This document shows positions 16,669-26,017 of a DNA stretch of 64,000 nucleotides, piece by piece; within the stretch, counting starts at the first letter, position 1, and each line of letters starts with the position of its first letter. The stretch is taken from the NCBI GenBank assembly GCA_015066935.1, contig SVNK01000006.1, forward strand, positions 62,001-126,000. The letters are read 5' to 3'. Under the pieces are notes generated by a model, which did not search any database, was not told the DNA's origin, and was given only the letters and a program-made list of their open reading frames with translations. This DNA comes from Ruminococcus sp. (lineage in GTDB: Bacteria > Bacillota > Clostridia > Oscillospirales > Ruminococcaceae). Position numbers and translations under genes: made by a program.

Positions 16669-18000
16669 TTACGGGCTGACGTAATTCAGGGGATCAATTC
16701 GTGAACCGTTGGCATAGATCTCGAAGTGGAGATGAGAACCCATGGAGTATCCTGTACAGCCCACGTATCCTATAACCTGTCCCTGCTGGACGTATTCACC
16801 GGGAGACACGGTAACTGATGTAAGGTGAGCATATCTGGTAGCGAAAGTACCATCATGTATAATATATACATAATTACCGTATCCATTTCCGTGACCGCAG
16901 TCATAATCCTTATAATAATTATGATTACATGAATTGCATACGCCGCCAACAGTACCGGATTTTGAAGCTACAACTGCAGCGCCGTGGATGCCTGCATCAC
17001 CAATGTCAATACCGCCATGAAGTTTTCCCCAGCGGAAACCGAAACGGCTTGAAATGTAATAGAAACCGGGAGTAGGCCACATAAATCCGCCGCCTGAAGG
17101 GGGAGTTACATAAATCGGACCTGAATTACCTCCGCCATTGTTATTATTCTGATTCTGTTGCTGTTGCTGCTGAAGAAGAAGCTCCTGCTGACGTTTGATA
17201 TCTGCCTGAATTTTTGCATCCTCAGCGTCGAGATTTGCAATAATCTGATTAAGGTCATCCTTATCCATGTTAAGGGAGTTTTCTTCATTTTTAAGCATCT
17301 GAAGAACTTCCTCGGTTTCAGCCATTTTCCGGTTATAATCGTCAAGCTCGTCGTTCTTTTCTTTTTTGCGGTTTTCGAGGTCGATCTGCTTCATTTCAAG
17401 GATACGCTTCTGGTTTTCAAGCTCTTTTCTTGAAGTTTCTATATCGTCGATGTTCTTGAGGATACCGTCAATAAGCTCCTTGTCGTAATCGGCGATACGT
17501 TTGAGCATTTCTTTGTTCACGACCATATCATAGAAGCTTGTGGAGCCGAGAACTACACCTGCAAGGCTGTTATCGGTTGAAACATACATTGAATAAAGAC
17601 GAGCCTTGAACTTCTCAACACCCTCATCAATATCAGCCTGCATCTGGACAATGGAATCATCAATTGCTTTGATATTTGCTTCAGCTTCGGAGATTTCATT
17701 GGAAATTGCTGTAATTTCGTTATTAAGAGATTCAATATTAGCTTTATAGAGAGCAATCTGATTCATAAGCTCCTGCTGATATTCCTTCTGAGACTCCTGT
17801 TTACCGTAAAGCTCATCAAGTTTCTGATTGATTTCATCAATTTTCTGTTTGTTTTCCTCACGTTCAGCCTGAATTTCGGCGAGAGTTTTAGCCTTGACCC
17901 TGTTATCGACGTGGAAAGGGTAGGCGTGAGCAGTTGAAGCGATCAGTGTAAGACTGACGGCAAACGAAATCATTCTTTTGAATACATTTTTATTATTCAT
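16669..18000 (-). CDS. Coiled-coil M23 murein hydrolase (PcsB/EnvC-like)
   Basis: A 443-residue secreted protein. It has a signal peptide ending near HAYP (about residue 28), two long coiled-coil segments (about 35-270), a Gln/Asn/Gly linker, and a C-terminal LytM/M23 domain with HGGIDIG and GSHLHFEIY metal-binding motifs. Both zinc motifs are intact. It lies directly downstream of ftsX, so it is the likely extracellular peptidoglycan hydrolase or activator switched by FtsEX at the septum. AAAGGA precedes the ATG. Confidence 0.9.
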   Translation of the reverse strand: MNNKNVFKRMISFAVSLTLIASTAHAYPFHVDNRVKAKTLAEIQAEREENKQKIDEINQKLDELYGKQESQKEYQQELMNQIALYKANIESLNNEITAISNEISEAEANIKAIDDSIVQMQADIDEGVEKFKARLYSMYVSTDNSLAGVVLGSTSFYDMVVNKEMLKRIADYDKELIDGILKNIDDIETSRKELENQKRILEMKQIDLENRKKEKNDELDDYNRKMAETEEVLQMLKNEENSLNMDKDDLNQIIANLDAEDAKIQADIKRQQELLLQQQQQQNQNNNNGGGNSGPIYVTPPSGGGFMWPTPGFYYISSRFGFRWGKLHGGIDIGDAGIHGAAVVASKSGTVGGVCNSCNHNYYKDYDCGHGNGYGNYVYIIHDGTFATRYAHLTSVTVSPGEYVQQGQVIGYVGCTGYSMGSHLHFEIYANGSRIDPLNYVSP

Positions 18001-18039
18001 AATTATCCTTTCTTTCAGCAGAAAATGTATCCCGACTGA

Positions 18040-18960
18040 TCAGACGTTAATGTGACGTCTTGTACTCAATACACTACCGAGTGCTCCGACAAGTGCGCCT
18101 ACACAGAGGTAAGCTGCCAGAACGACAAATCTGATATTGGCAAACGGAATCAGGTTGTTGACGCCGACAGCCTGCATCAGAATCTGCTTATTTACAAGTA
18201 TGTCATAAGCGGAGCTGTAAATGAGCCATGTTATGAAGAATGAGCCGATTCCTGCAAAAACACCCGTAACAAGACCTTCCACGAAGAATGGAGTTCTGAT
18301 GAAAGTGTTTGTTGCGCCGACATACTTCATAATCTGGATTTCTTCACGGCGTGCAAAGACGCTTGCCTTGGTAGTATTGGAAATCATGATCATAGAAACA
18401 ATTGAAAGTGCAATTATTATTGTACCTGCAATAAGAGTAACAACATGTCTGAGTTCTCTGAGGAATTCAGCAACCTGAGGAGAAGACTGAGTCTCCTGAA
18501 CAGTACCAATCTGCATGATTTGTGCAGAGGTATCGTCGATAAGCTCGGTATTTTTTACGGTAACGATAAAAGTATCGGGCATAAAGCTTGCATCGCCCTC
18601 GACGTAAGTACTTGAGCTGCTGAGAACCTTATCAGCTGAAGGAATGCTCTGCATAGTTTCCTTGAGAGCCTGTTCCTTTGATTTGAAAATGATAGTTTTA
18701 ACATTTTCGATGTTTTTGATTGATTCTTCCGCAGATTTATTGTCGTCCTCAGTGGTACCGAGCTTCATGATCACGGTAATTTCGTTCTGGTCGTTAAGAC
18801 CGGCGATCATGGAGTTCATGTTGAGGTAGAACAGTGACGACATTCCGACAAGAAGAAGTGAGATAAGCAGTACGCAGAATGTTGCGAATGCCATCATTTT
18901 ATTTTTCCAGATGTTTTCGACACCCTGGTCGGTCAGATATTTGATACCACTCAGCTTCAT
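18040..18960 (-). CDS. ftsX: Cell division ABC transporter permease FtsX
   Basis: A 306-residue membrane protein with four membrane segments (about 22-45, 175-200, 220-250, 275-298), an extracellular domain after the first helix, and an FtsX-type core. It partners FtsE and passes ATP-driven conformational change to an extracellular wall hydrolase. Its ATG overlaps the ftsE stop by four bases, indicating translational coupling, and the hydrolase gene follows. Confidence 0.95.
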   Translation of the reverse strand: MKLSGIKYLTDQGVENIWKNKMMAFATFCVLLISLLLVGMSSLFYLNMNSMIAGLNDQNEITVIMKLGTTEDDNKSAEESIKNIENVKTIIFKSKEQALKETMQSIPSADKVLSSSSTYVEGDASFMPDTFIVTVKNTELIDDTSAQIMQIGTVQETQSSPQVAEFLRELRHVVTLIAGTIIIALSIVSMIMISNTTKASVFARREEIQIMKYVGATNTFIRTPFFVEGLVTGVFAGIGSFFITWLIYSSAYDILVNKQILMQAVGVNNLIPFANIRFVVLAAYLCVGALVGALGSVLSTRRHINV

Positions 18961-19853
18961 TGCGCACCTCCCTGAGAAGATACACCGCTGATAGCAGCAA
19001 TAACATCATCTGTTGACATATCATCGACAGTTGCGGAAGCATTCTGCTGTTCGAGGTCACGGCTGATTGAGTCAGCAGTTTCAGCGTCAATGGGGACGTT
19101 ATCGAATTCATTCTTTTCGTCCTCAGAGGTATATATGAGGGACTGCTGTTCGGGCTCACTGCCGGGGATAAGGTCGTTTCCTGAACCGAGAATAACTTCA
19201 TCGAAAACGATTTCGCCGTCGATGATATTTATGATACGTCCGCCGAAGTGACGGACGAGGTCGTGTTCATGAGTAACCATAAGAATAGTTGTACCCTGAT
19301 CGTTGATACCCTTGAGAAGTTCCACGATTTCGTATGAAAGTTCGGGATCGATATTTCCTGTAGGCTCATCAGCGATGATAAGCTGAGGATCGTTAACGAG
19401 TGCACGAGCGATGGCTACACGCTGTTTCTCGCCGCCTGAAAGCTCATCTGGGTAAGAATTTGTTTTTGCGTGCAGTCCGACCAGACTGATAACATAGGGG
19501 ACACGTTTTCTTATGTATTTGATAGGAGCGTCAATGACACGAAGAACGAATGCAATATTCTCATAAACGGTCATTGAAGGGATAAGACGGAAGTCCTGAA
19601 AAACGAAGCCGAGAGTACGGCGGAATTCAGGGATCTTACGTTTTCTGAGTTTATTTAGGTTATAACCGTTAACAGTAACGGAACCGCTTGTTGCGTCGAT
19701 TTCCTTGAGCAACAATTTGATCATAGTGCTTTTACCCGCACCTGAGTTACCTACAACGAAGGCGAAATCGCCGTCATTAATTCGCAGACTGACGTTATTG
19801 AGGGCGTCAACACCGCTTGAATAGGTAACGGATACGTTTTTAAGCTCTACCAT
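18957..19853 (-). CDS. ftsE: Cell division ATP-binding protein FtsE with acidic C-terminal tail
   Basis: A 298-residue ABC ATPase. It has Walker A GNSGAGKST (about 37-45), signature LSGGEKQR (about 140), Walker B LIIADEPTG and the H-loop VTHEHD. Typical FtsE is about 225-230 residues; this one has about 70 extra, acidic, Ser/Gln-rich residues after DGEIVFDE. The start at 19853 is supported by AAGGAAGG. It powers FtsX. Confidence 0.93.
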   Translation of the reverse strand: MVELKNVSVTYSSGVDALNNVSLRINDGDFAFVVGNSGAGKSTMIKLLLKEIDATSGSVTVNGYNLNKLRKRKIPEFRRTLGFVFQDFRLIPSMTVYENIAFVLRVIDAPIKYIRKRVPYVISLVGLHAKTNSYPDELSGGEKQRVAIARALVNDPQLIIADEPTGNIDPELSYEIVELLKGINDQGTTILMVTHEHDLVRHFGGRIINIIDGEIVFDEVILGSGNDLIPGSEPEQQSLIYTSEDEKNEFDNVPIDAETADSISRDLEQQNASATVDDMSTDDVIAAISGVSSQGGAQ

Positions 19854-19910
19854 AAAGGTAACACCTTCCTTAAAATAGAGGGAAATTTTCCCGAAGCATG
19901 ATAAACTAAC

Positions 19911-19938
19911 AGCCGACAGCACATAACAGCTGTCGGCT
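19911..19938 (-). terminator. Hairpin downstream of the CdaR-like gene
   Basis: AGCCGACAGC (19911-19920) and GCTGTCGGCT (19929-19938) form a 10-base perfect stem, ending 12 bases after the CdaR-like stop in the leftward direction. The U-tract is weak, so it may act as a partial terminator upstream of ftsE. Confidence 0.55.
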
Positions 19939-19950
19939 GAAATGCATTAA

Positions 19951-21036
19951 TCAGAACTTAACGGGGTTAGCCGACAGATACTTCTTGACCATAAGAGCAA
20001 TCTTGAAGATGATAGCGTGGTCAAATTCACGAAGGTCAAGACCTGTAAGCTTCTTGATTTTTTCAAGTCTATAAACGAGGGTATTTCTGTGAACGAAAAG
20101 TTTTCTTGAAGTTTCGGAAACGTTGAGGTTGTTTTCGAAGAACTTCTGGATTGTGAAGAGAGTTTCGTGGTCGAGAGACTCAATGCTGCCAACCTTGAAT
20201 ACTTCGTGGAGGAAAGTATCGCAGAGTGTTGTGGGGAGGTGGTAGATGAGACGAGCGATACCGAGGTTTTCGTAGCTTACGATAACCTTGTCAGTATCGA
20301 ATACCTTACCTACCTCAAGAGCCATCTGAGCTTCCTTGAATGAACGTGCAAGGTCCTTAACACCGACAACTGCTGTACCGATACCGACATTGACTCTTGT
20401 GTAGAATTCGCTGGAGAGAGTATCGGCAATAGAACGAGCGAGTTTTTCGAGGTCCTTTGAATCTACAGCACTCTTGAGCTCCTTAACGAGCACGATATCT
20501 GTTTCAGTGATATTGAAAACGAAGTCCTTGTTCTTATCGGGGAAGAGGTTCTGGATAACATCATAAGCTGAGATGTCGTTGGCAGAGATGATTCTGATAA
20601 GGAAAACAGCACGGCTGATTTCAGCATTGAAATGAAGCTCACGAGCCTTGATAACAATATCACCGGGGAGAACGTTATCGAGAATAACATTCTTGATGAA
20701 GTTGTTTCTGTCGTACTTTTCATCGTAGTACTGCTTGATGTTTGAGAGAGTGATAGCGAGGATGCTTGCATACTTAGCGGCAGCGTCGTCAACACCTTCA
20801 ACGAAAACAGCGTAATCTGGCTTAACACGTGAGCCGAATGGCTTGTATGTGAAACCGTCACGGATAAAAATATCGTGTGAATCGCTGAGGTCGAGGGAAA
20901 CGAACTCGTTTGTTGTACCTACACGGGAGAGGTCGCTGCAGGCGATTATAGTAGCTGTCTCGTCAACTACACCGATAGTAGCGTCGATTGTATCACGCAT
21001 CTGATGAACTAAACCCTGAAATAATCTGTTGGACAT
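19951..21036 (-). CDS. CdaR/PucR-type transcriptional regulator
   Basis: A 361-residue protein. The N-terminal region (about 1-130) resembles sugar-diacid-recognition or GAF-like sensor domains, the middle has a GGDEF-like CdaR fold, and the C-terminus (about 300-361) has the PucR/CdaR helix-turn-helix with NVSETSRKLFVHRNTLVYRLEKI. The ligand is unknown. It lies upstream of ftsEX on the same strand but is separated by a hairpin. The start has AAGGGA seven bases upstream. Confidence 0.82.
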   Translation of the reverse strand: MSNRLFQGLVHQMRDTIDATIGVVDETATIIACSDLSRVGTTNEFVSLDLSDSHDIFIRDGFTYKPFGSRVKPDYAVFVEGVDDAAAKYASILAITLSNIKQYYDEKYDRNNFIKNVILDNVLPGDIVIKARELHFNAEISRAVFLIRIISANDISAYDVIQNLFPDKNKDFVFNITETDIVLVKELKSAVDSKDLEKLARSIADTLSSEFYTRVNVGIGTAVVGVKDLARSFKEAQMALEVGKVFDTDKVIVSYENLGIARLIYHLPTTLCDTFLHEVFKVGSIESLDHETLFTIQKFFENNLNVSETSRKLFVHRNTLVYRLEKIKKLTGLDLREFDHAIIFKIALMVKKYLSANPVKF

Positions 21037-21259
21037 AATTAAATCCCTTCTCTTTAAAATAATATTTTTTCTGAGCGTATTCCAAGGAACAATAACAAAA
21101 GGGGGTTCCTAATATATTACAAATTGTAACATATTCTCGGCGGAAAGTTGTTAACAAATTGTTAATTTTCCTTTGGAATTCACAAACTTGGCAAATTTTG
21201 AATGTTTGATTTGTAAAAAACGACAAATTACAAAAGAATTTTGTAACCAAAAAGTAACC

Positions 21260-23029
21260 TTACATTTTTTCGGGCATATTGATATTAAGTATAGCAAGGA
21301 CGTTTCTGAGCGTCTGACGTACTGCGGTACAAAGCAGGATACGAGCGTTCATGATTTCGGCTGAAGCTGCATTCTTTACACTGCATGCGTCATAGAATCT
21401 GTGGAACAGAGTAGCGAGGTCGATTGCGTACTTTGTGAGCTTTGCGGGGTCGTAGCACTTTGCAGCAAGGTTGATTTCACCCGGAAGTGATGCAAGGTGA
21501 CGGATAAGCTCGGCCTCACGCTGGTCAGAAAGAAGGTCCAGATCGGCAGACTGAGGAACAGAAATGCCTTCGGACTCAAGGTTTCTGAGGAGACTGCAAA
21601 TTCTTGCGTGAGCATACTGAACGTAGTAAACAGGGTTCTGAGATGACTGCTCAACAGCAAGGTCGAGGTCAAATTCGAACTGTGAGTTTGCTTCACGGAG
21701 ATTGAAATAGAAACGAGCAGCGTCGATCGGAATTTCGTCGAGTAGAGTGACAAGAGTGATAGCCTTACCGCTTCTCTTTGAGAGCTTCACAACTTCACCC
21801 TTACGGACAAGACGTACCATCTGCATAAGTACAACATCGAGTCTGTCAGAGTCAACACCGAGAGCAGAAAGAGCTGCTTTAAGTCTGGGGACGTAGCCGT
21901 GGTGGTCAGCACCGAGAACATTGATAGCCTTATCAAAGCCTCTTGTCACGAGTTTGTCGTAGTGGTAAGCGATATCGGGGACAATATATGTGTAAAGGCC
22001 GTTGCTTCTTCTGAGAACGAAGTCTTTATCGAGACCGTATTCAGTTGCTCTGAACCATACAGCACCGTCCTCCTCATAGGCTTTTCCGGCGTCAAGAAGC
22101 TTATCAACGATGGATTTGGTCTCACCTTTTTCGTGGACTGTACTTTCTCTGAACCAGTTATCGTAAACGATGCGGTATTTCTTCAGGTCACGTTCAAGCC
22201 CTGCAATATTAAGTGGGAGAGCGTAATCAACGAGTGCCTTTTTGCGGTCTTCCTCTGAAACATCGGCAAGTGAGTTACCGTTGACAGCATAGTAATTTGC
22301 AGCGTGTTCGATTATATCCGTTCCGAGGTAAACGTCTTCAGGCATTTCAAATGTCTGACCCTCGCCGCTTTCGGCGTAAATATCAGCACAGAGCTTTTCG
22401 GTGTCACCGTCGGCAGCAGCCATAACCTTCTGACCGTTATCGGAACAAATCTGCATATAGCGGAGGGAGAGTGATTTTCCGAATTTTTCAATCTGATTTC
22501 CTGCGTCGTTTACATAGAATTCACGTTTAGCCTCGTATCCTGCGGCGTTGAGAACGCTTGCAAGGCAGTCACCGATGGCACCGCCTCTTGCGTTGCCGAT
22601 ATGCATGGGACCTGTAGGATTAGCCGATACAAATTCAACGAGGACACGTTTTCCTGCACCGAAATCTGTTTTACCGTAATCGTCGCCCTCATCGAGAACA
22701 TTTCTGACAACGTCTGAGAACCAGCGTCTGCTGAGGAAGAAGTTGAGGAATCCGGGACCTGCGGTTTCGGCACGGTCAAAGAGAGTTCCGTCGAGATTGA
22801 GTTTACCGAGGATAAGGTCGGCGATCTGACGTGGATTCATTCTGAAAGCCTTAGCGCAAACCATTGCTGTGTTAGCGGCAAAATCTCCGTGCGACTTGTC
22901 CGCAGGAATTTCGATACCGAATGCGGGTACCGGAACAGCAGGGATTGCTTCTTCGGCTGTGAGAGCTCCGAGTGCATCCATAATAATTTCACGGAGCTGA
23001 AGTGATGCTTTGTTGATAAGGTCTGACAT
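21260..23029 (-). CDS. argS: Arginyl-tRNA synthetase
   Basis: A 589-residue class I synthetase. It has the HIGH-type motif PTGPMHIGNARGGAIGD (about 130) and a KMSK-equivalent KLSKRSG (about 395). There is an N-terminal Add-1 domain and a C-terminal anticodon-binding domain. It charges tRNA-Arg. The inner start at 23029 is eight bases after AAAGGA; the outer ATG at 23035 is too close to it. It follows the DUF1934 gene by 15 bases, the same order as ywiB-argS in Bacillus. Confidence 0.95.
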   Translation of the reverse strand: MSDLINKASLQLREIIMDALGALTAEEAIPAVPVPAFGIEIPADKSHGDFAANTAMVCAKAFRMNPRQIADLILGKLNLDGTLFDRAETAGPGFLNFFLSRRWFSDVVRNVLDEGDDYGKTDFGAGKRVLVEFVSANPTGPMHIGNARGGAIGDCLASVLNAAGYEAKREFYVNDAGNQIEKFGKSLSLRYMQICSDNGQKVMAAADGDTEKLCADIYAESGEGQTFEMPEDVYLGTDIIEHAANYYAVNGNSLADVSEEDRKKALVDYALPLNIAGLERDLKKYRIVYDNWFRESTVHEKGETKSIVDKLLDAGKAYEEDGAVWFRATEYGLDKDFVLRRSNGLYTYIVPDIAYHYDKLVTRGFDKAINVLGADHHGYVPRLKAALSALGVDSDRLDVVLMQMVRLVRKGEVVKLSKRSGKAITLVTLLDEIPIDAARFYFNLREANSQFEFDLDLAVEQSSQNPVYYVQYAHARICSLLRNLESEGISVPQSADLDLLSDQREAELIRHLASLPGEINLAAKCYDPAKLTKYAIDLATLFHRFYDACSVKNAASAEIMNARILLCTAVRQTLRNVLAILNINMPEKM

Positions 23030-23044
23030 TTTCATAATCCTTTC

Positions 23045-23464
23045 TTATTGATTCTGCATAGTCATAATAATTTCATTGTCCGAAAGGAACGATGAATTAA
23101 GATCAAGAGTGTATTTAAGGTAGAGTCTGCCGTCCTTGGCGAGGGTATTCTCAATAGCGTGAGTATAGACGCCTATCTGGAGGCAGCCATAGGGAGTACC
23201 ATACTGACAGAAATGCTTTCTGCCGATTTCAAGTGAGAGTACAGAATTAGCTGTGCCCTGACGTGTAATTGAGGCGTTTCTGCACCCGTCAACTTTAATG
23301 GTAGTAACCGAACCTTCAAAACCTGTAGCAGACGTATCTTCATAGGAAATGATATCGTAACCGTTTTCTCTTACGAATTCTGCTTTTGTGAGGAGTTCGG
23401 TTTTATTTGTGTCATCATCCTGATACTGAATGCTTGTAAGCGAGATCAAAACTTTCTTTTTCAA
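23045..23464 (-). CDS. DUF1934 (YwiB-like) beta-barrel protein
   Basis: A 139-residue protein of the DUF1934 family, small calycin-like beta barrels usually found beside argS in Firmicutes. Alternating polar and hydrophobic strands fill the whole length, for example GYDIISYEDTSATGFEGSV. The start is TTG at 23464, with AAAGGA eight bases upstream. No biochemical function is known to me. It lies between ddl-like and argS genes in a leftward run. Confidence 0.75.
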   Translation of the reverse strand: MKKKVLISLTSIQYQDDDTNKTELLTKAEFVRENGYDIISYEDTSATGFEGSVTTIKVDGCRNASITRQGTANSVLSLEIGRKHFCQYGTPYGCLQIGVYTHAIENTLAKDGRLYLKYTLDLNSSFLSDNEIIMTMQNQ

Positions 23465-23476
23465 TGTAAAAATCCT

Positions 23477-24550
23477 TTAGTATAATCTGTCGGCGTTTTC
23501 GATAGCCTGTTCAAGAAGGCTGTCGATGATATCTGAGAGTGTCATTCCGAGGTGTTCCATAAGACGTGTGAAAACGCTTGATTGTCTGAGTCCTGGCATA
23601 GTACCTATTTTATTAAGGAGAAGGGTACCGTCCTCGGAGAGGAAGAAATCGAGACGTGCAAGTCCCTTGCATCCGGCAGCCTTAAAGGCTTTGACAGCGG
23701 TTTCACGGATAGATTTCTGCTGTTCTTCGGTAATATCGGCAGGAATAATAAGGGAGTCGCCTGAGCTTACACTGAAGTTTGCGGGGTCATACGAACCATC
23801 GTCAGAGACAATTTCGCCGATATACGATGAGAATGGTGTGTCATATCCGAAAACTGCCGCTTCAAGCTTTCGAGCCTTTATATATTTTTCGATTACGACC
23901 TTATTGTCGTTGGAGAAAGCGATTTTAACGGCGGTAATAAGTTCTTCCATATCGTTGGCGATGCTTGTACCGGCATTGCTGCCGCTGTTTGCGGGTTTAA
24001 CAACGAGTGGAAAACCGATTCTTCCGGCTATTTCTGAACATCGCTCATCAATTGAATTAAGCTCACGTTGAGTGATGAGGTCCCAGTCTGCGGTATCAAT
24101 ACCGTAATCGTCCATAATCATGTGAGTATGGGATTTATCCATACATGAAGCCGAAGCGAGAAGTCCGCAGCCCACATATGGGATACCGGAGAGATCAAGG
24201 AGTCCCTGTATATCACCGTCAGCACCTTTCTTCCCCTGAAGGACAGGAAATACGACATCGACACGTCTTACAGTAATTTCATTATTTTCAATAGTGAGGA
24301 TACCTCTGTGAAGCGGGTCAGGTGAAATGATTGCGGAAGCACAATCGGGATTGGTTTCCCATTCGCCCGAAGCGATTTCGTCGGGACTTCCGGGGAAATA
24401 GAGCCAGCGTCCTTTTCTGGTGATTCCGATGCAGATAACTTCATATTTATCTCTGGGGATATTTTTAACCACATCCGCAGCGGAAGAGAGTGAGAGCTGA
24501 TGTTCTTTTGATGTACCGCCGAAAATTACGGCAGCTTTTAATTTAGCCAT
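23477..24550 (-). CDS. D-alanine-D-alanine ligase-like protein with altered active site
   Basis: A 357-residue ATP-grasp protein, full family length. N-terminal FGGTSKEHQLSL (about 10-21) matches the Ddl signature GGxSxEHEVSL, but the Glu that contacts the first D-Ala is Gln18. The catalytic-loop region is PANSGSNAGTS. The metal motif, normally LNEINTMPG, is LNKIGTMPG (Lys314, Gly316), so two of the three usual Mg2+ ligands are missing; the first Asp (GLARLDFF) is kept. It may be a non-ligating or altered enzyme. No frameshift or stop is present, and AAAGGAG precedes the ATG. Confidence 0.75.
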   Translation of the reverse strand: MAKLKAAVIFGGTSKEHQLSLSSAADVVKNIPRDKYEVICIGITRKGRWLYFPGSPDEIASGEWETNPDCASAIISPDPLHRGILTIENNEITVRRVDVVFPVLQGKKGADGDIQGLLDLSGIPYVGCGLLASASCMDKSHTHMIMDDYGIDTADWDLITQRELNSIDERCSEIAGRIGFPLVVKPANSGSNAGTSIANDMEELITAVKIAFSNDNKVVIEKYIKARKLEAAVFGYDTPFSSYIGEIVSDDGSYDPANFSVSSGDSLIIPADITEEQQKSIRETAVKAFKAAGCKGLARLDFFLSEDGTLLLNKIGTMPGLRQSSVFTRLMEHLGMTLSDIIDSLLEQAIENADRLY

Positions 24551-24893
24551 AAGCTGTCTCCTTTGAAAATGTTCTCAAAAATGAACGAAAACAGGCATAA
24601 AAAACTGTAGTCATTTTCATACATATTTATATTTTATCACATTTCACAAAAAACTGCAAGTATTTTTTGCTAAAATGAAGAAAAACACAGTAAATTTCGC
24701 AACACTACGCCTTTACAGACAATTTTCAACATACGAATTTGTGCATAATAACGAACAAAAATATATTAATTTGTGATTTTGCCGATAGTACCTTTGTTAA
24801 AATTGACGGTTAGGAAAGAATTTACCGATTGCTATAGATTTATTCGTGAAAATAATATATAATAATAGTATAAAAAATGAAACGGAGAAATAT
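24551..24893. other. Divergent intergenic region
   Basis: This is 343 bases of AT-rich DNA between the divergent ddl-like and galactokinase-like genes. It should hold promoters for both, but I see no convincing paired -35/-10 set with correct spacing. There is no hairpin, tRNA or conserved RNA motif that I recognise. An in-frame upstream extension of the galactokinase-like frame exists but lacks a ribosome-binding site. Confidence 0.5.
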
Positions 24894-26003
24894 ATGAACA
24901 TCAGTGAATTTTTGAATACAGTTACATCGGGAGGACTCGACGACAGATTCCGTACACTTTACGGCGGAGGCTTCAATAATTATCTTCATCACCGTGCAAG
25001 GTACATCAGTGCAGCGGAGAAATTCTCATGGCTTTATCCCGAATGTGATGAAATCCGAATAATATCGGTACCGCAGTCTGTAATGATAGCAGGAAGCGGA
25101 AATGTAACACTGCATACATCTATAGGAATGGACATGGTTGCATTTGTCGGAAAAAGCGATGAAAAAAGGGTGAGTATCGTTAATGAAAACGGTGAAGCGA
25201 CAGAGTTCGGACCTGAAGGAACAGATATATCGGATGACGAAACTTCGATATGGTGCGAATCAGCGGCAGCACTTGCGGTTGAGATTCCGCCTGAATGTGG
25301 TTTGTGCGTATATATTTTCCCTGAAATTACGTCGGAGAATCTTGGCATGGCATCACTTCTTCTTGCAGGGATTTTCAATGAATACACTACAGAAAAAAAG
25401 AGTATGGAGGAACTTGCGGAGATTGCAGCTGACGTTTCGGGCTCAGACGGTCGGTGCATCAATACTTCATTAAACGGAGGTTTTGTGCTGAATGACCGTA
25501 ACGAAGGTGTATCTGAGCATATTGATTTTGATATAACTGCGGCAGGCTATACATTATGCATCTGTGAGACCGATGAAACTGATTATGGAAAATGCGTCTC
25601 AGAGTATGATGACGAAGATAAGTTCATCTCTGACCTTCCTGAACTGAAAAAGAGTCTCGGAGACGATGATATTCTTGTCATGATGAATTGTCTTGACGAA
25701 AAAAAGCGTGCCTGTGATTCTGCTGACGCTCTCCGTAATGGCGATACCGATGAATTCTTCAGTATTATGAATGAAAAAATCTTTTTTTCGTCATGCAGTA
25801 AAAATGCACTTGCATATTATATCTGCAAAAAGCTTCTCAGCGGTTCAGGAGCAGTAAAGTCCGAATTATCGGGAAAACTTTTAGTATTCGTTCCGAACTA
25901 CAATGTAAGTGAGTTTGTTGAAAGGTACAATGGGGTTTTCGGTACAGACTCATGCAGAATCGCAAATCTGCGTACAGAAGGTCTGTGCGGACTGATAGGG
26001 TAA
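24894..26003 (+). CDS. Galactokinase-like pseudoenzyme (GHMP kinase fold)
   Basis: A 369-residue protein that follows the Firmicutes galactokinase layout. RARYISAAEKFSWLYPE (about 34-50) is the N-terminal helix and DFDITAAGYTLCICETD (about 211-227) is the core segment normally followed by the substrate loop. The galactokinase signature GRTEIGGNHTDHQ is QSVMIAGSGNVTL (61-73). The glycine/serine ATP loop GSGLSSSAA is NLGMASLLL. Neither sugar- nor ATP-binding residues survive, yet the frame is intact. CGGAGA precedes the ATG. A transporter gene follows by 14 bases. Function unknown. Confidence 0.65.
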   Translation: MNISEFLNTVTSGGLDDRFRTLYGGGFNNYLHHRARYISAAEKFSWLYPECDEIRIISVPQSVMIAGSGNVTLHTSIGMDMVAFVGKSDEKRVSIVNENGEATEFGPEGTDISDDETSIWCESAAALAVEIPPECGLCVYIFPEITSENLGMASLLLAGIFNEYTTEKKSMEELAEIAADVSGSDGRCINTSLNGGFVLNDRNEGVSEHIDFDITAAGYTLCICETDETDYGKCVSEYDDEDKFISDLPELKKSLGDDDILVMMNCLDEKKRACDSADALRNGDTDEFFSIMNEKIFFSSCSKNALAYYICKKLLSGSGAVKSELSGKLLVFVPNYNVSEFVERYNGVFGTDSCRIANLRTEGLCGLIG

Positions 26004-26017
26004 ACGGAGGAGCAGAC

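Noticed and set aside
24846..24893. Upstream in-frame extension of the galactokinase-like gene
   Set aside because: The outer ATG has no SD while CGGAGA lies at correct spacing before the ATG at 24894, and the extra residues do not resemble the family.
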